A stretch of 8,277 nt of DNA from Methylotenera sp. (GCA_027487055.1 JAIYEJ010000348.1:1-8277); one strand, 5' to 3'; shown: positions 1 through 6,758, numbered from the stretch's first letter. Program-made: numbers and translations. Notes: generated by a model from the letters alone, not told the origin.

Positions 1-521
1 GGAACAGAATCAAGTTGTAAATAATACTCCATGGTGTGATCTTGCAAAGCGTACATTTCTGCATTAACATGGGCTAAAGCATTTGTTAAAGCTGTTGCTT
101 CCGTTACCAAAGGAAAATTTGATAATTCTAGATTTTCAACATACCTGCCATTAGCTAAAATAACATTATTTCCATCGGGGTCATAATGTTCCCTAAATTC
201 AGAACTTTCGACTAATATACCTTTGTAATAGTGCTGGTAAAGAACATGTTGCAAGCAAACTTGCGGGTCGACCCACTGTCTGACAATAGCCATACTGTCA
301 TTTATAGTCAAGCCCGTGTGTGCTTTGTATGTCGTAAATATTTGAAAAGGACTCATAGAGTCACATTTCCACCAAAGTAATCCCATTGCATTGTTTTCTT
401 CAACCCTTGAGTTGATAAAAGAATTGTTAGGGTTATGTAGAGTTGGTGTTTGTGCAAAAAGTTTTGAACTCACTCCCAATATCAAGGCAATAAAGCCTAT
501 TTTAAAATTAAAATGTCTCAT
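1..521 (-). CDS. Secreted M4 (thermolysin-like) metalloprotease precursor, N-terminal part
   Basis: The reading frame opens with ATG at 521-519 and stays open for 173 codons to the left edge, so the catalytic part lies outside the window. Residues 1-24 form a signal peptide (basic start, hydrophobic core about 8-22, ending LFAQ), implying export. Residues 92-130 match the fungalysin/thermolysin propeptide (FTP) pattern: HVLYQHYYKGILVESSEF, then an acidic turn and a NG motif (residues 124-125). It is followed by EATALTNALAHVNAEMYAL (141-159), which resembles the segment that follows FTP in Bacteroidota M4 proteases. In the family, this propeptide acts as chaperone and inhibitor of the zinc peptidase. 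No HExxH is visible because of truncation, so the peptidase assignment rests on the propeptide alone. It could instead be another FTP/PepSY-bearing secreted protein. There is no clear Shine-Dalgarno; the leader is A-rich, as usual in this phylum. Confidence 0.7.
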   Translation of the reverse strand, partial: MRHFNFKIGFIALILGVSSKLFAQTPTLHNPNNSFINSRVEENNAMGLLWWKCDSMSPFQIFTTYKAHTGLTINDSMAIVRQWVDPQVCLQHVLYQHYYKGILVESSEFREHYDPDGNNVILANGRYVENLELSNFPLVTEATALTNALAHVNAEMYALQDHTMEYYLQLDSV

Positions 522-601
522 TTGGTTTTAGTATTAAATTTTTATTTTTTTGCAATTATGACTTCATTTTACCTCCAAGTCAGTTTGCTTTTCAAGAGGT
601 C

Positions 602-636
602 AAAAAAGGTCTGTCAGACAAACCCGTGCTTGTCTG
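602..636 (-). terminator. Terminator-like hairpin with a competing alternative stem
   Basis: Read on the minus strand, GGTTTGT (624-618), loop CTG and ACAGACC (614-608) form a 7-bp stem with one G-T pair, followed directly by six T (607-602), as in an intrinsic terminator. The same bases 621-615 can instead pair with 636-630 (CAGACAA/TTGTCTG, perfect 7 bp, 8-nt loop), so the two stems exclude each other. The site lies about 80 nt upstream of the protease start and about 440 nt past the surface-protein stop. It could end transcripts from upstream, or act as an attenuator in the protease leader. Folding and position are seen; function is inferred. Confidence 0.4.
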
Positions 637-751
637 GGTGGGCTTCTGTCTCTTTTTAACCGTCTGTTTTCCGTAGTGTGCGTGGTCTTTTTGCCTTGTT
701 TGTAAAGGAAGGGCGGAGTTTCGAAGGAATTTCGCTTCGACGGTTTCAGGC

Positions 752-853
752 TTGGCGAATGTGGCGATTTTTAGCGCAAATGTTGATGCGAGGAATCAAA
801 CTTTGATTTACCACAAACGTGTCTGAGGAGCAATGAGCCGCCACTTTTGCCAA
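752..853. repeat. Imperfect ~100-bp palindrome, probable interspersed repeat unit
   Basis: The outer arms TTGGCGAATGTGGCG (752-766) and CGCCACTTTTGCCAA (839-853) pair at 13 of 15 positions. A perfect inner hairpin, AATCAAA-C-TTTGATT, sits at 794-808. The interval is non-coding and richer in G and C than its surroundings. From memory, similar non-coding units recur in Bacteroidota genomes, but only one copy is visible here, so the repeat nature is inferred. The shape (outer arms, bulged middle, inner stem) recalls integron attC sites, but the attC core consensus is not found at either end. Confidence 0.4.
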
Positions 854-1071
854 ATCCGTGTTATTGGTTGTTTTTCTTCTTCGGTTTATCATTTACTCAT
901 TAAATTGTCCAATTGTCAACATACGTTATTAAATTTTCCACTCCTTTAAATTGCTTGTTGTTCGAACCTTTTTCTTCTCTTTGTAAGTAGCCCTAAAAGC
1001 GCTATCGGAAATAATTTGGCAAATATTCCTGAAACACTACATCGGTTGTCTGAAATACTGGGAAGAGGTAA

Positions 1072-3348
1072 TCATCTTATCAAATGTACAGTTCCACTTT
1101 CATAGTAAATCTGATTGTTTTTGTCTTTATATGTTATTGTCCATGGGTATACACCAAATGGACAAATCAAATTTTGATAAGTACCATCCCAAGACTTGGA
1201 ATTATCAATGAGTAAACTTCCCCACCTATTATATATTTTCATCGATAATTCTTCAATTTCACATTCGGTCCAAATGGAAAAACTATCATTTAAATTATCA
1301 CCATTGGGACTAAATGAATTGGGAATGTAAACGGGGCATTCGCAATCTTCAATTTGCACGAAACACGAATCAATACTGTAACATCCGCTTCTTTCAATTC
1401 TCAGCCAATAATGTCCTGTTGAACCAACTTCGATGTTCTCACCATTATAGCCGGTATTCCATGTGTACAGATTATCAACTCGCGAATCTGTACTCTTGAG
1501 CTCAATTGGTTCGCATGCTGTAATTGTATCAATCAGAAAGTTGTCCTCTATCCTAATGATATTAATGCTGTCTTTTATTTCCTTGAATAACCCATTAGAA
1601 TACAACCGAACAATAGGGTGATATTCTCCTGCTACGATGTATTTATGTTTAACATTGCCATGTAATGACGTCTTGATAACGGCATTATCTAATTTAAATA
1701 CGGCTGAATCCAAATTAGATTCATTAAGCATAAAAGAGGTGCTGTCGCCAAAGCAAAGGGAATCTATTGAAAGATTACAATCTACATAACTTACTTTCAA
1801 GGTGTCTAAAACGGAGCAATTATCATTAGTGGCTCGAACAATTAATGATTCAGGGTAAGATACTTTATATTGACTCGAACTGTCTTTGTTATTCCAGACA
1901 ATTTTAGTGCCCATTGAGTCTGTAATTTTCAAATTCAAAACTTCTCCTTTACAGAGTAATGTGTCATTTCCAAGTTTTGGTTTGTTTATACTCAGTATTT
2001 TGATCTCCTTTGAAATAGTGTCTTTGCGGCTTGGGTAATGTAAAATTGTTGATGTCTTAAATACACCTGCGGTGGTATATTTATGAAGACAAGAGTTAGA
2101 TTTATTGATTGTGGAATAACCATCTCCGAATATCCAAGTGATGGAATCCGCCCTGTTTCTATGGATTTTAAAACATATCGATGAATCTTTACAGCCGTTT
2201 TCAATCTCAAAGTAAGGTTGAAGTATATAATCAATACAGATATTTGGAATGCTGAGATTGTAGGGTCTATTATTAAAGTGAATGTAGTCTATTCTAAAAT
2301 CACACGAGATACCGAATGAATCTGGATTCATGATAGATGAAAACCCCTTTCCTGAGCTTGTATAGGTGATGAAAATTTGACCATGAGGAGTAATGCTCAT
2401 GGAAGATGCATCAGATAGAGTTTTATAAATGAATGTTGAGTTGTCTTTGTTTAATGTGGAATTAGCCTGAATGCTGTCTATGTTTACTTGGTAAATGCCC
2501 CTTGATATTTTATCGGTTAAAAAACGGGTTGAATTACCCATTATATACAGAAAAGATTCATTGGGTGAAAATTCTAAACCAATACTTCTAAAATATTTAA
2601 TAGACCGATAATTGGACAACGTGCCTTTTTGATTATCAAAGTCGTAAATACAAATGCTTTCATCCATCCCTGGAATATTACAAGACATCAAGGCGACGTA
2701 GCGGCCATTTGGAGATATTTTCAGTTGTGAAAAACCAATGTGTTTTTGAGGCAGTACATTTTCTCTTCTTTGAAACCTTATACCATTTTCATTCAATCGA
2801 TAAATTAGTATATTAGAGGTGTTCCATTCTGGAAATATTATCCAATATCCATCGAAACTAGAAGCTTTTTTGGCTGTGACAGAACGATTAGAACCATAGG
2901 CTAGTTTTGTGGTTTTGGCCAGAATGAAGTTGTTTTTATTTTTAGTGTCTGGTATTATAGTTGAGTGATAAACTCCATTTACATTTGAATCTTTTCCATA
3001 TTTTCCAACGAAATAGCTTGAAAAAAGATGAATGACACTATCATCTTTTAATTGCAAGAACATAGATGATTGTTCCCCATTGCCTAAAATTCTAGTGCCA
3101 TTGATAATGGGATTATGCTCAGTGTTCCAAGCGTTAGATCCATCGGTATAAATTACTAGGCTATCATCCATTGCAATAACGCTTGTGCCACCATTGAGTT
3201 TGGTTACGCCATCGTTTAATTTTAGAATTGTTTTGTCACTAAATTTTAGGCCTAAAGAATCGTTGAAATACCAAATATTGCCTGTGTGCTGAGCTTTAGA
3301 ATAGCTACAATATAAAATAGTTACGGCAAATAGAGCTATGTATCTCAT
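1072..3348 (-). CDS. T9SS-secreted surface protein with PKD domain and gliding-motility C-terminal domain
   Basis: A 758-residue exported protein. Residues 1-20 are a signal peptide ending SYSKAQ. Residues about 25-365 look like a beta-propeller: they contain repeated blade-like motifs such as ISPNGRYVAL (211-220), FSPNESFLYIMG (260-271) and ITPHGQIFIT (319-328). About 380-455 is a PKD-type Ig fold (WIFGDGYST near 405-413, then LHKYTTAGVF at 421-430). A second PKD-like unit covers about 522-600 (HKYIVAGEYHP, 568-578). The end (about 671-758) is the CHU_C/gliding-motility type B sorting domain: IPNSFSPNGDNLND (675-688), YNRWG (706-710), WDG (720-722), then an aromatic beta-strand finish. In known systems this domain directs passage through the T9SS to the cell surface. 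The ligand or function of the propeller is unknown. It lies 62 bp downstream of the cysteine-rich gene and may share its transcript. Confidence 0.88.
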   Translation of the reverse strand: MRYIALFAVTILYCSYSKAQHTGNIWYFNDSLGLKFSDKTILKLNDGVTKLNGGTSVIAMDDSLVIYTDGSNAWNTEHNPIINGTRILGNGEQSSMFLQLKDDSVIHLFSSYFVGKYGKDSNVNGVYHSTIIPDTKNKNNFILAKTTKLAYGSNRSVTAKKASSFDGYWIIFPEWNTSNILIYRLNENGIRFQRRENVLPQKHIGFSQLKISPNGRYVALMSCNIPGMDESICIYDFDNQKGTLSNYRSIKYFRSIGLEFSPNESFLYIMGNSTRFLTDKISRGIYQVNIDSIQANSTLNKDNSTFIYKTLSDASSMSITPHGQIFITYTSSGKGFSSIMNPDSFGISCDFRIDYIHFNNRPYNLSIPNICIDYILQPYFEIENGCKDSSICFKIHRNRADSITWIFGDGYSTINKSNSCLHKYTTAGVFKTSTILHYPSRKDTISKEIKILSINKPKLGNDTLLCKGEVLNLKITDSMGTKIVWNNKDSSSQYKVSYPESLIVRATNDNCSVLDTLKVSYVDCNLSIDSLCFGDSTSFMLNESNLDSAVFKLDNAVIKTSLHGNVKHKYIVAGEYHPIVRLYSNGLFKEIKDSINIIRIEDNFLIDTITACEPIELKSTDSRVDNLYTWNTGYNGENIEVGSTGHYWLRIERSGCYSIDSCFVQIEDCECPVYIPNSFSPNGDNLNDSFSIWTECEIEELSMKIYNRWGSLLIDNSKSWDGTYQNLICPFGVYPWTITYKDKNNQIYYESGTVHLIR

Positions 3349-3363
3349 GTAGATTAAGTAGAT

Positions 3364-3389
3364 GGGGAGAAATTATATTTTTTCTCCTC
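3364..3389 (-). terminator. 9-bp hairpin between the cysteine-rich gene and the T9SS gene
   Basis: Arms at 3364-3372 (GGGGAGAAA on the plus strand) and 3381-3389 (TTTCTCCTC) pair over nine positions with one G-T pair around an 8-nt AT loop. It lies 21 nt past the stop of the 175-aa gene and 15 nt before the ATG of the surface protein. No T-run follows on the minus strand, so termination would be partial at best. It could instead stabilise the upstream message or limit access to the downstream start. Confidence 0.4.
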
Positions 3390-3410
3390 ATGGTGCTCAG
3401 TTAATGTTGA

Positions 3411-3938
3411 TTAATAATGAAAATCTACGGAATACTGTCCAGGGCCTACTAGCATCATAGTTACACAAACGGTCTGGCTGTTGCAAATAAACCAACCGCA
3501 GTATGTACCACCATTTGGAATTTGGGTAAATGATAAATTTGTAGGTAAGACAAAATTTCCGGAAAGTGGAGGTGTTTCCACGACCATGAAGCAGGGGGCA
3601 TTGCATTTCGAGGGGTTGCAATTTCCTCCATCTCCTGCGTTGGGGAGAATAGATTTAATTTCATAGACCTGATGGGTAGTCCAAATGCCGGGTAGTCCGG
3701 TTGCAGGTACTACATTTGTCCCTGGACCGTAAGACTGAATCAAGTGGTCAGTGCAATTCGTTTTATAATTCCACCAAATTGCTATGTCACAATCTGTTGT
3801 GTTCCTGAAATCAACGGTGTAAATTGGGCTGCAAAGACCAAATTGTTGACCTCCGGAACTGCCGAGTGGATTTGGACATTGTCCTTTTGAATGCAAAACT
3901 CCAGAAAGAGTAATTAAGAGTAAAAGTAATTTTTTCAT
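3411..3938 (-). CDS. Small secreted cysteine-rich protein of unknown function
   Basis: A 175-residue protein with a clear signal peptide: MKK, a leucine-rich core (4-12), and a probable cut near SKGQ (17-20). The mature part, about 155 residues, carries ten cysteines at 21, 36, 50, 62, 107, 112, 116, 147, 152 and 158, an even number that would suit disulfides in the periplasm or outside the cell. C21 is not in a lipobox, because the preceding residues are KGQ, so a lipoprotein is unlikely. VDFRNTTDCDIAIWW (42-56) and the closing QYSVDFHY (168-175) suggest a beta-sandwich. No T9SS sorting domain is present. I do not recognise a named family. The gene precedes the T9SS surface protein in the same direction, so a joint role is possible but unproven. 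The ATG is preceded by an A-rich leader, typical for the phylum. Confidence 0.8.
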   Translation of the reverse strand: MKKLLLLLITLSGVLHSKGQCPNPLGSSGGQQFGLCSPIYTVDFRNTTDCDIAIWWNYKTNCTDHLIQSYGPGTNVVPATGLPGIWTTHQVYEIKSILPNAGDGGNCNPSKCNAPCFMVVETPPLSGNFVLPTNLSFTQIPNGGTYCGWFICNSQTVCVTMMLVGPGQYSVDFHY

Positions 3939-4233
3939 TTATTTTCGATGTGTTTTTTGTTATTTTTTTTAGTATTATGTAATTAATTATTATTTTTTAA
4001 TAAAAAATAAGATAAAAATATTTAATTATTTATTCGAAGCAGGTAAAGTAAATTTCTATTTGAAGTACTGCAATATTTTGTGAGTTTGGACTTGATGAAA
4101 TACACCCAGTTATACTTGATAATTTGAGGTCATTATTAAGTGCCCTTGATTATATTTGGGTTTCTTTTGTTTAGTCATAAGAGTTGTTAATTCATTTCGT
4201 TGAGAATTTTTTTAGTGCGTGATTTGAACAGAT

Positions 4234-4353
4234 ATGAAGTGTTTAGGCCCAATTATGTGGAATAAAGCTTCGCCACCTCGGCCCCGTATTGTTTGGTTCC
4301 CTAAGCATGTTGCATGCGAAATAAGTACATCTAAAAAAAGGGGCTTGATATAA
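4234..4353 (+). CDS. Candidate 39-residue small ORF or remnant in a GC-richer island
   Basis: An ATG at 4234-4236 opens a frame of 39 codons ending with TAA at 4351-4353. The peptide starts MKCLGPIMWNKASPPRPR and continues IVWFPKHVACEI. It is basic, with two tryptophans and two cysteines, and has no membrane segment. The frame covers most of the only GC-richer part of this gap. There is no visible ribosome binding site and no family I recognise. The opposite strand is also open for a similar stretch, and the DNA can fold (GTGG/CCAC with GGCC/GGCC between 4246 and 4283). A repeated non-coding element or a gene remnant is therefore as likely as a real small protein. Confidence 0.2.
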   Translation: MKCLGPIMWNKASPPRPRIVWFPKHVACEISTSKKRGLI

Positions 4354-4386
4354 AAATATCATTTAAGGAAAAAAACTAGTTTTTTC
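4328..4386 (-). terminator. Possible terminator region after the signalling operon
   Basis: On the minus strand, the palindrome AAAAAACTAGTTTTTT (4370-4385) is followed by a TGATAT/ATATCA stem (4346-4361, 4-nt loop) and, six bases later, a run of seven T (4338-4332). The group lies 140-200 nt past the stop of the response regulator, the last gene of the operon. Stems are AT-only, so they would be weak, and the T-run is not directly adjacent to the stem. Confidence 0.25.
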
Positions 4387-4525
4387 TTTTTCTGGTGAAT
4401 CAACTTTTGGGTATTTGAATTGATACTTGAACTGATTTATTCAAGTTGAACATTTATATTGGTAATTATTTGGGAAGTAATTATTGACGGTTCCCTGAAA
4501 AGTTAAACAGTAACTGAATGATTCG

Positions 4526-5146
4526 TTATGAATCCATGTCCCAAAATTTGTAACGTCGTATGAGTTCGTCGAAATTTTCGCAGTCGTTTACCGTTCTAGC
4601 TCTAGCAATGTGATTATTGATAGTTGATTTTTTAAGTTTCAATAATCTTGAAACTTCCTCCCTGTTGTATCCTTGAGCCATAACTTTGAGAACGGATTTT
4701 TGGCCCAGAGAAAGAAATAACTTTTCAGTTTCCTTGAATTCCTCTTGAGAATTCATAGTTGATAAAACCAACGGACAATAATAGTTTTGCTTTGAAAACA
4801 GTATTTCCAGTCCCTTTTTTAAAAAATCAATACTGGATGTTTTGGATACATAGCAATTCACTTTTAATTCTTTCAATTGTGACACTAATACCATATTTAC
4901 ATGTGAGCTGTAAATCATATAAGGAATATCATTGTTGTAACAGAGCTCAGGGATAGCCAAATTCGCTCCAGATTTGATTTCAATATCACATATTGCGAAG
5001 TTAATGTGCGGAAATCCATAAATTACCTTCGTCGCACATTCTGTTGTAGTACAACATATAATTGTGGCATTTGGAATTATCTCAGTAACTTTTTGTTTGA
5101 TAAACTGCTGGATTGCCTCGTGATCATCTAAGATTAATATCCTCAT
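4526..5146 (-). CDS. LuxR/NarL-type response regulator
   Basis: A 206-residue two-domain regulator. The receiver domain (1-120) has the acidic pair D7-D8 (LDDHE), the phosphoacceptor D54 (ICDIEI), S80/S81 at the switch position and K102 (YVSKTSS). All key residues for phosphorylation are thus present. The C-terminal helix-turn-helix spans about 144-190: LSLGQKSVLKVMAQGY (145-160), then EEVSRLLKLKKSTINNHI (163-180), where the recognition helix lies. The usual LTPRE start is relaxed to LSLGQ. The family binds DNA as a dimer after phosphorylation, and by gene order the partner kinase is the gene just upstream. The ATG lies inside the kinase gene (23-nt overlap), which suggests translational coupling. 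It is the last gene of a four-gene operon; targets are unknown. Confidence 0.9.
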   Translation of the reverse strand: MRILILDDHEAIQQFIKQKVTEIIPNATIICCTTTECATKVIYGFPHINFAICDIEIKSGANLAIPELCYNNDIPYMIYSSHVNMVLVSQLKELKVNCYVSKTSSIDFLKKGLEILFSKQNYYCPLVLSTMNSQEEFKETEKLFLSLGQKSVLKVMAQGYNREEVSRLLKLKKSTINNHIARARTVNDCENFDELIRRYKFWDMDS

Positions 5147-5894
5147 TTTTTAATATAATTGATTGTGTTACAACTCCATCAATGATTTCTATATTCATTA
5201 TCGCGCCAGCAATGGATAATCGATCCTGAATAATTGTATTGCCTAATCCTTTTTTTGATTTGGGTTTAGAGGAAAGCCAATTTTTAGCTGCATCTGTTGC
5301 TAAATAATGTATCGCTAAAATAAATTGTTTGTCCTCGTCAATGGCCGTGATCTGAATTTTTGTCGCATTCCCATGGCGTATGGCGTTTGTGACGATTTCT
5401 TTGACAGCCCAATAGGTGTGAAATAGCCAGTCGTTATTTGGAGATGATGTTGCAAATGACTCAAAATTAACTCTTATACTTCCCAATGTTAATTCATACG
5501 CTAGTTGTTTAAAGCTGCCCTGCCAATCCAAATCTACAAGTACTTTAGGGTACATGTACTCAACAATCTGATGCGTTTTGTGGTTGAAAAGATTGAAGTT
5601 TGTTTCAATATTCTCTAGATGGGTCAATTGATAACCCGAAAGAATTGATTTTAATGAGTTAATGTCTTCGTAGAAAGCTATTGAATGAACAGCTAAATGA
5701 TCATGTAATTCCGTTGCAATCCTTTTTCGTTCAGTATCAACACCTCTGAAACTGCTACTGTATAGTCTTTTTAGTGCTTTTGAGTAGCGATTAATAATTT
5801 TATAACTGTAAACAATAGTTCCGAGTAATATTATTAATGTTGGTAGTATTATAGTTAGTATGTTAAGTAAAAAAGTATCTCCTGATATAAACAT
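5124..5894 (-). CDS. Sensor-less histidine kinase, HisKA_3/HPK7-like
   Basis: A 256-residue kinase with a single N-terminal membrane helix (about 8-30) and no sensor domain. A HisKA_3 dimerisation region starts at about 54: ERKRIATELHDHLA (55-68) places the phospho-accepting histidine at H64. The ATPase part has a good N-box, EIVTNAIRHGNATKI (166-180, N170 and H174), and a KGLGNTIIQDRL segment (215-226) for the G2 box. The expected DxGxG G1 box is absent: at that place the sequence reads AIHYLATDAAKNW (194-206). The kinase may therefore bind ATP poorly or in an unusual way. It overlaps the membrane-protein gene by 32 nt and the regulator gene by 23 nt. I infer that it autophosphorylates H64 and passes phosphate to D54 of the neighbouring regulator, with sensing supplied by the 7-TM protein upstream. 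Confidence 0.88.
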   Translation of the reverse strand: MFISGDTFLLNILTIILPTLIILLGTIVYSYKIINRYSKALKRLYSSSFRGVDTERKRIATELHDHLAVHSIAFYEDINSLKSILSGYQLTHLENIETNFNLFNHKTHQIVEYMYPKVLVDLDWQGSFKQLAYELTLGSIRVNFESFATSSPNNDWLFHTYWAVKEIVTNAIRHGNATKIQITAIDEDKQFILAIHYLATDAAKNWLSSKPKSKKGLGNTIIQDRLSIAGAIMNIEIIDGVVTQSIILKNEDINLR

Positions 5895-6453
5895 GCGTTA
5901 GAATTAAGTTGATAAAATAAGCTATCAATAGGCCATTGTCTATGTGGCTTACATAGGTTGAGTTAGTCCATTTTATTTCTAGTATACTGATTTGTTGAAA
6001 TATTGCAATAATAATGAGGTCAATGGAGAATACTACGTACAGTGGAGTTTTTTTTCGGCTTCTATTTGGGCCAGTAGCGAGTTTGATTGCTAAACTTATT
6101 AAAAATACAATGCATAACAGTAATAAGAAATAATTCCACATACTATTATTTAACACCCAATTTAAGGTTGAAAATAAAATAATTGCTAATATTTGAATGG
6201 AATTTGAATGATGAAATCTTCGGCAGATAATTGGTATTATTATTAATGCTGGCAATATGGAATCGAAAATTCCTGTGACAACATTGTGTTCTCCAATAAA
6301 TACAAATACTAAACTATCGAAAAAAATGAGTGCAATATATAATAATAATTCTAAATTTTTCGTAGCTATATTATTACTTATTCTTAAGTAGAAACATAAA
6401 CGAATTATTAAAATTAACAGAACAGCAAATTCTGCAATGTGGTAAAATTCCAT
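5863..6453 (-). CDS. Polytopic membrane protein, putative sensor of the kinase
   Basis: A 196-residue, strongly hydrophobic protein. I count about seven membrane segments: 9-23, 36-53, 62-77, 86-101, 107-126, 138-157 and 173-190. The loops are short, with positive residues at 78-81 (RRFHH area) and 129-135 (PNRSRKK), which would lie in the cytoplasm by the positive-inside rule. No conserved catalytic motif is visible and I do not recognise a named family. Its stop and the start of the kinase overlap by 32 nt, and its own ATG overlaps the stop of the small upstream gene by one base (TAATG). Because the kinase has no input domain, I infer that this protein is its separate sensor; a transporter or membrane anchor role cannot be excluded. 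Confidence 0.8.
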   Translation of the reverse strand: MEFYHIAEFAVLLILIIRLCFYLRISNNIATKNLELLLYIALIFFDSLVFVFIGEHNVVTGIFDSILPALIIIPIICRRFHHSNSIQILAIILFSTLNWVLNNSMWNYFLLLLCIVFLISLAIKLATGPNRSRKKTPLYVVFSIDLIIIAIFQQISILEIKWTNSTYVSHIDNGLLIAYFINLILTHVYIRRYFFT

Positions 6454-6758
6454 TACATGAGCGGAGAATTATTGGAGCAATGTATTAGGCACCTCGTAGA
6501 TCTTTCTAAGATAATTCCGTTGGTCATGTCGTTTCCGAATTGGTCAACTCCTACCACCACAATAGTGAGGTTGTTTTGTTCGTCTAATGCAAAATATGTT
6601 CTCAGGCTGACGCATTCTGGCTGGCTAATGACTTGTTGGTAGGACATGTTGTCCATCATGCATGCTATGGTAAGTCCTTGGAATTGCGGGGCATTTTGAT
6701 AGGCATGTGTCATTGTTGCAGCTTCGCTGAGAGAAATGATGTGTGGATTTGTTGTCAT
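6453..6758 (-). CDS. Small conserved Bacteroidota protein of unknown function, 101 aa
   Basis: I chose the ATG at 6758-6756, giving 101 residues starting MTTNPHIISLSEA, because an upstream ATG at 6824 would add 22 residues that look like translated leader. The chosen start is preceded by an A-rich leader (about 6761-6775). The protein has no signal peptide or membrane helix and should be cytoplasmic. From memory it fits a widespread Bacteroidota family: ISL at the start, CVSLRTYFALD (49-59), VVGVDQFGND (68-77), then a cysteine pair C90-x3-C94 and a SPL tail (98-100). In many relatives that I recall, the same places read GCxxxRIYFGMD, VGVNxxNED, RCPxxC and SPLN. The function is unknown. As the first gene of the operon, one base from the membrane protein, it may be a regulated or regulatory partner of the signalling system. 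Confidence 0.8.
   Translation of the reverse strand: MTTNPHIISLSEAATMTHAYQNAPQFQGLTIACMMDNMSYQQVISQPECVSLRTYFALDEQNNLTIVVVGVDQFGNDMTNGIILERSTRCLIHCSNNSPLM

Larger units (their letters stand above)
522..1071. other. Non-coding intergenic region, 550 bp
   Basis: This stretch lies between the stop of the T9SS surface protein and the start of the FTP protease, both on the minus strand. I see no credible ORF. Its central part (about 640-870) is visibly richer in G and C than the flanking DNA. It contains the 602-636 hairpins, a small inverted repeat TCGAAG/CTTCGA (721-726 and 735-740), and the large imperfect palindrome at 752-853. A 6-bp inverted repeat TGACTT/AAGTCA (559-564 and 577-582) sits 38 bp before the protease start and could be an operator, but nothing else supports that. 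The part from 930 to 1071 shows no recognisable feature. Confidence 0.7.
3939..4525. other. Non-coding intergenic region, 587 bp
   Basis: This region lies between the stop of the response regulator and the start of the cysteine-rich protein, both on the minus strand. It is very AT-rich, apart from an island at about 4234-4353. It holds a pure A/T inverted repeat with 9-bp arms (3990-3998 and 4002-4010, loop AAT). It also has a 7-bp inverted repeat ACTTGAA/TTCAAGT (4425-4431 and 4440-4446) and a direct repeat of GTAATTATT (4462-4470 and 4477-4485). I found no match to the TAnnTTTG promoter box on the minus strand in 3939-4250, so the promoter of the cysteine-rich gene is not located. Confidence 0.6.

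Noticed and set aside
602..853. CRISPR array
   Set aside because: The repeats here are inverted and non-identical; no regularly spaced direct repeats are present and there are no cas genes.
752..867. Integron attC site
   Set aside because: The palindromic shape fits, but the core consensus RYYYAAC / GTTRRRY is not found at the ends: the right end reads GTTATTG. No integrase is present in the window.
1314..1499. Plus-strand ORF of 61 codons
   Set aside because: It lies opposite the strongly supported sorting domain and PKD part of the surface protein, and shows no family features.
3411..3938. Lipoprotein assignment for the cysteine-rich protein
   Set aside because: C21 follows KGQ rather than a lipobox such as L-[AS]-[GA]-C.
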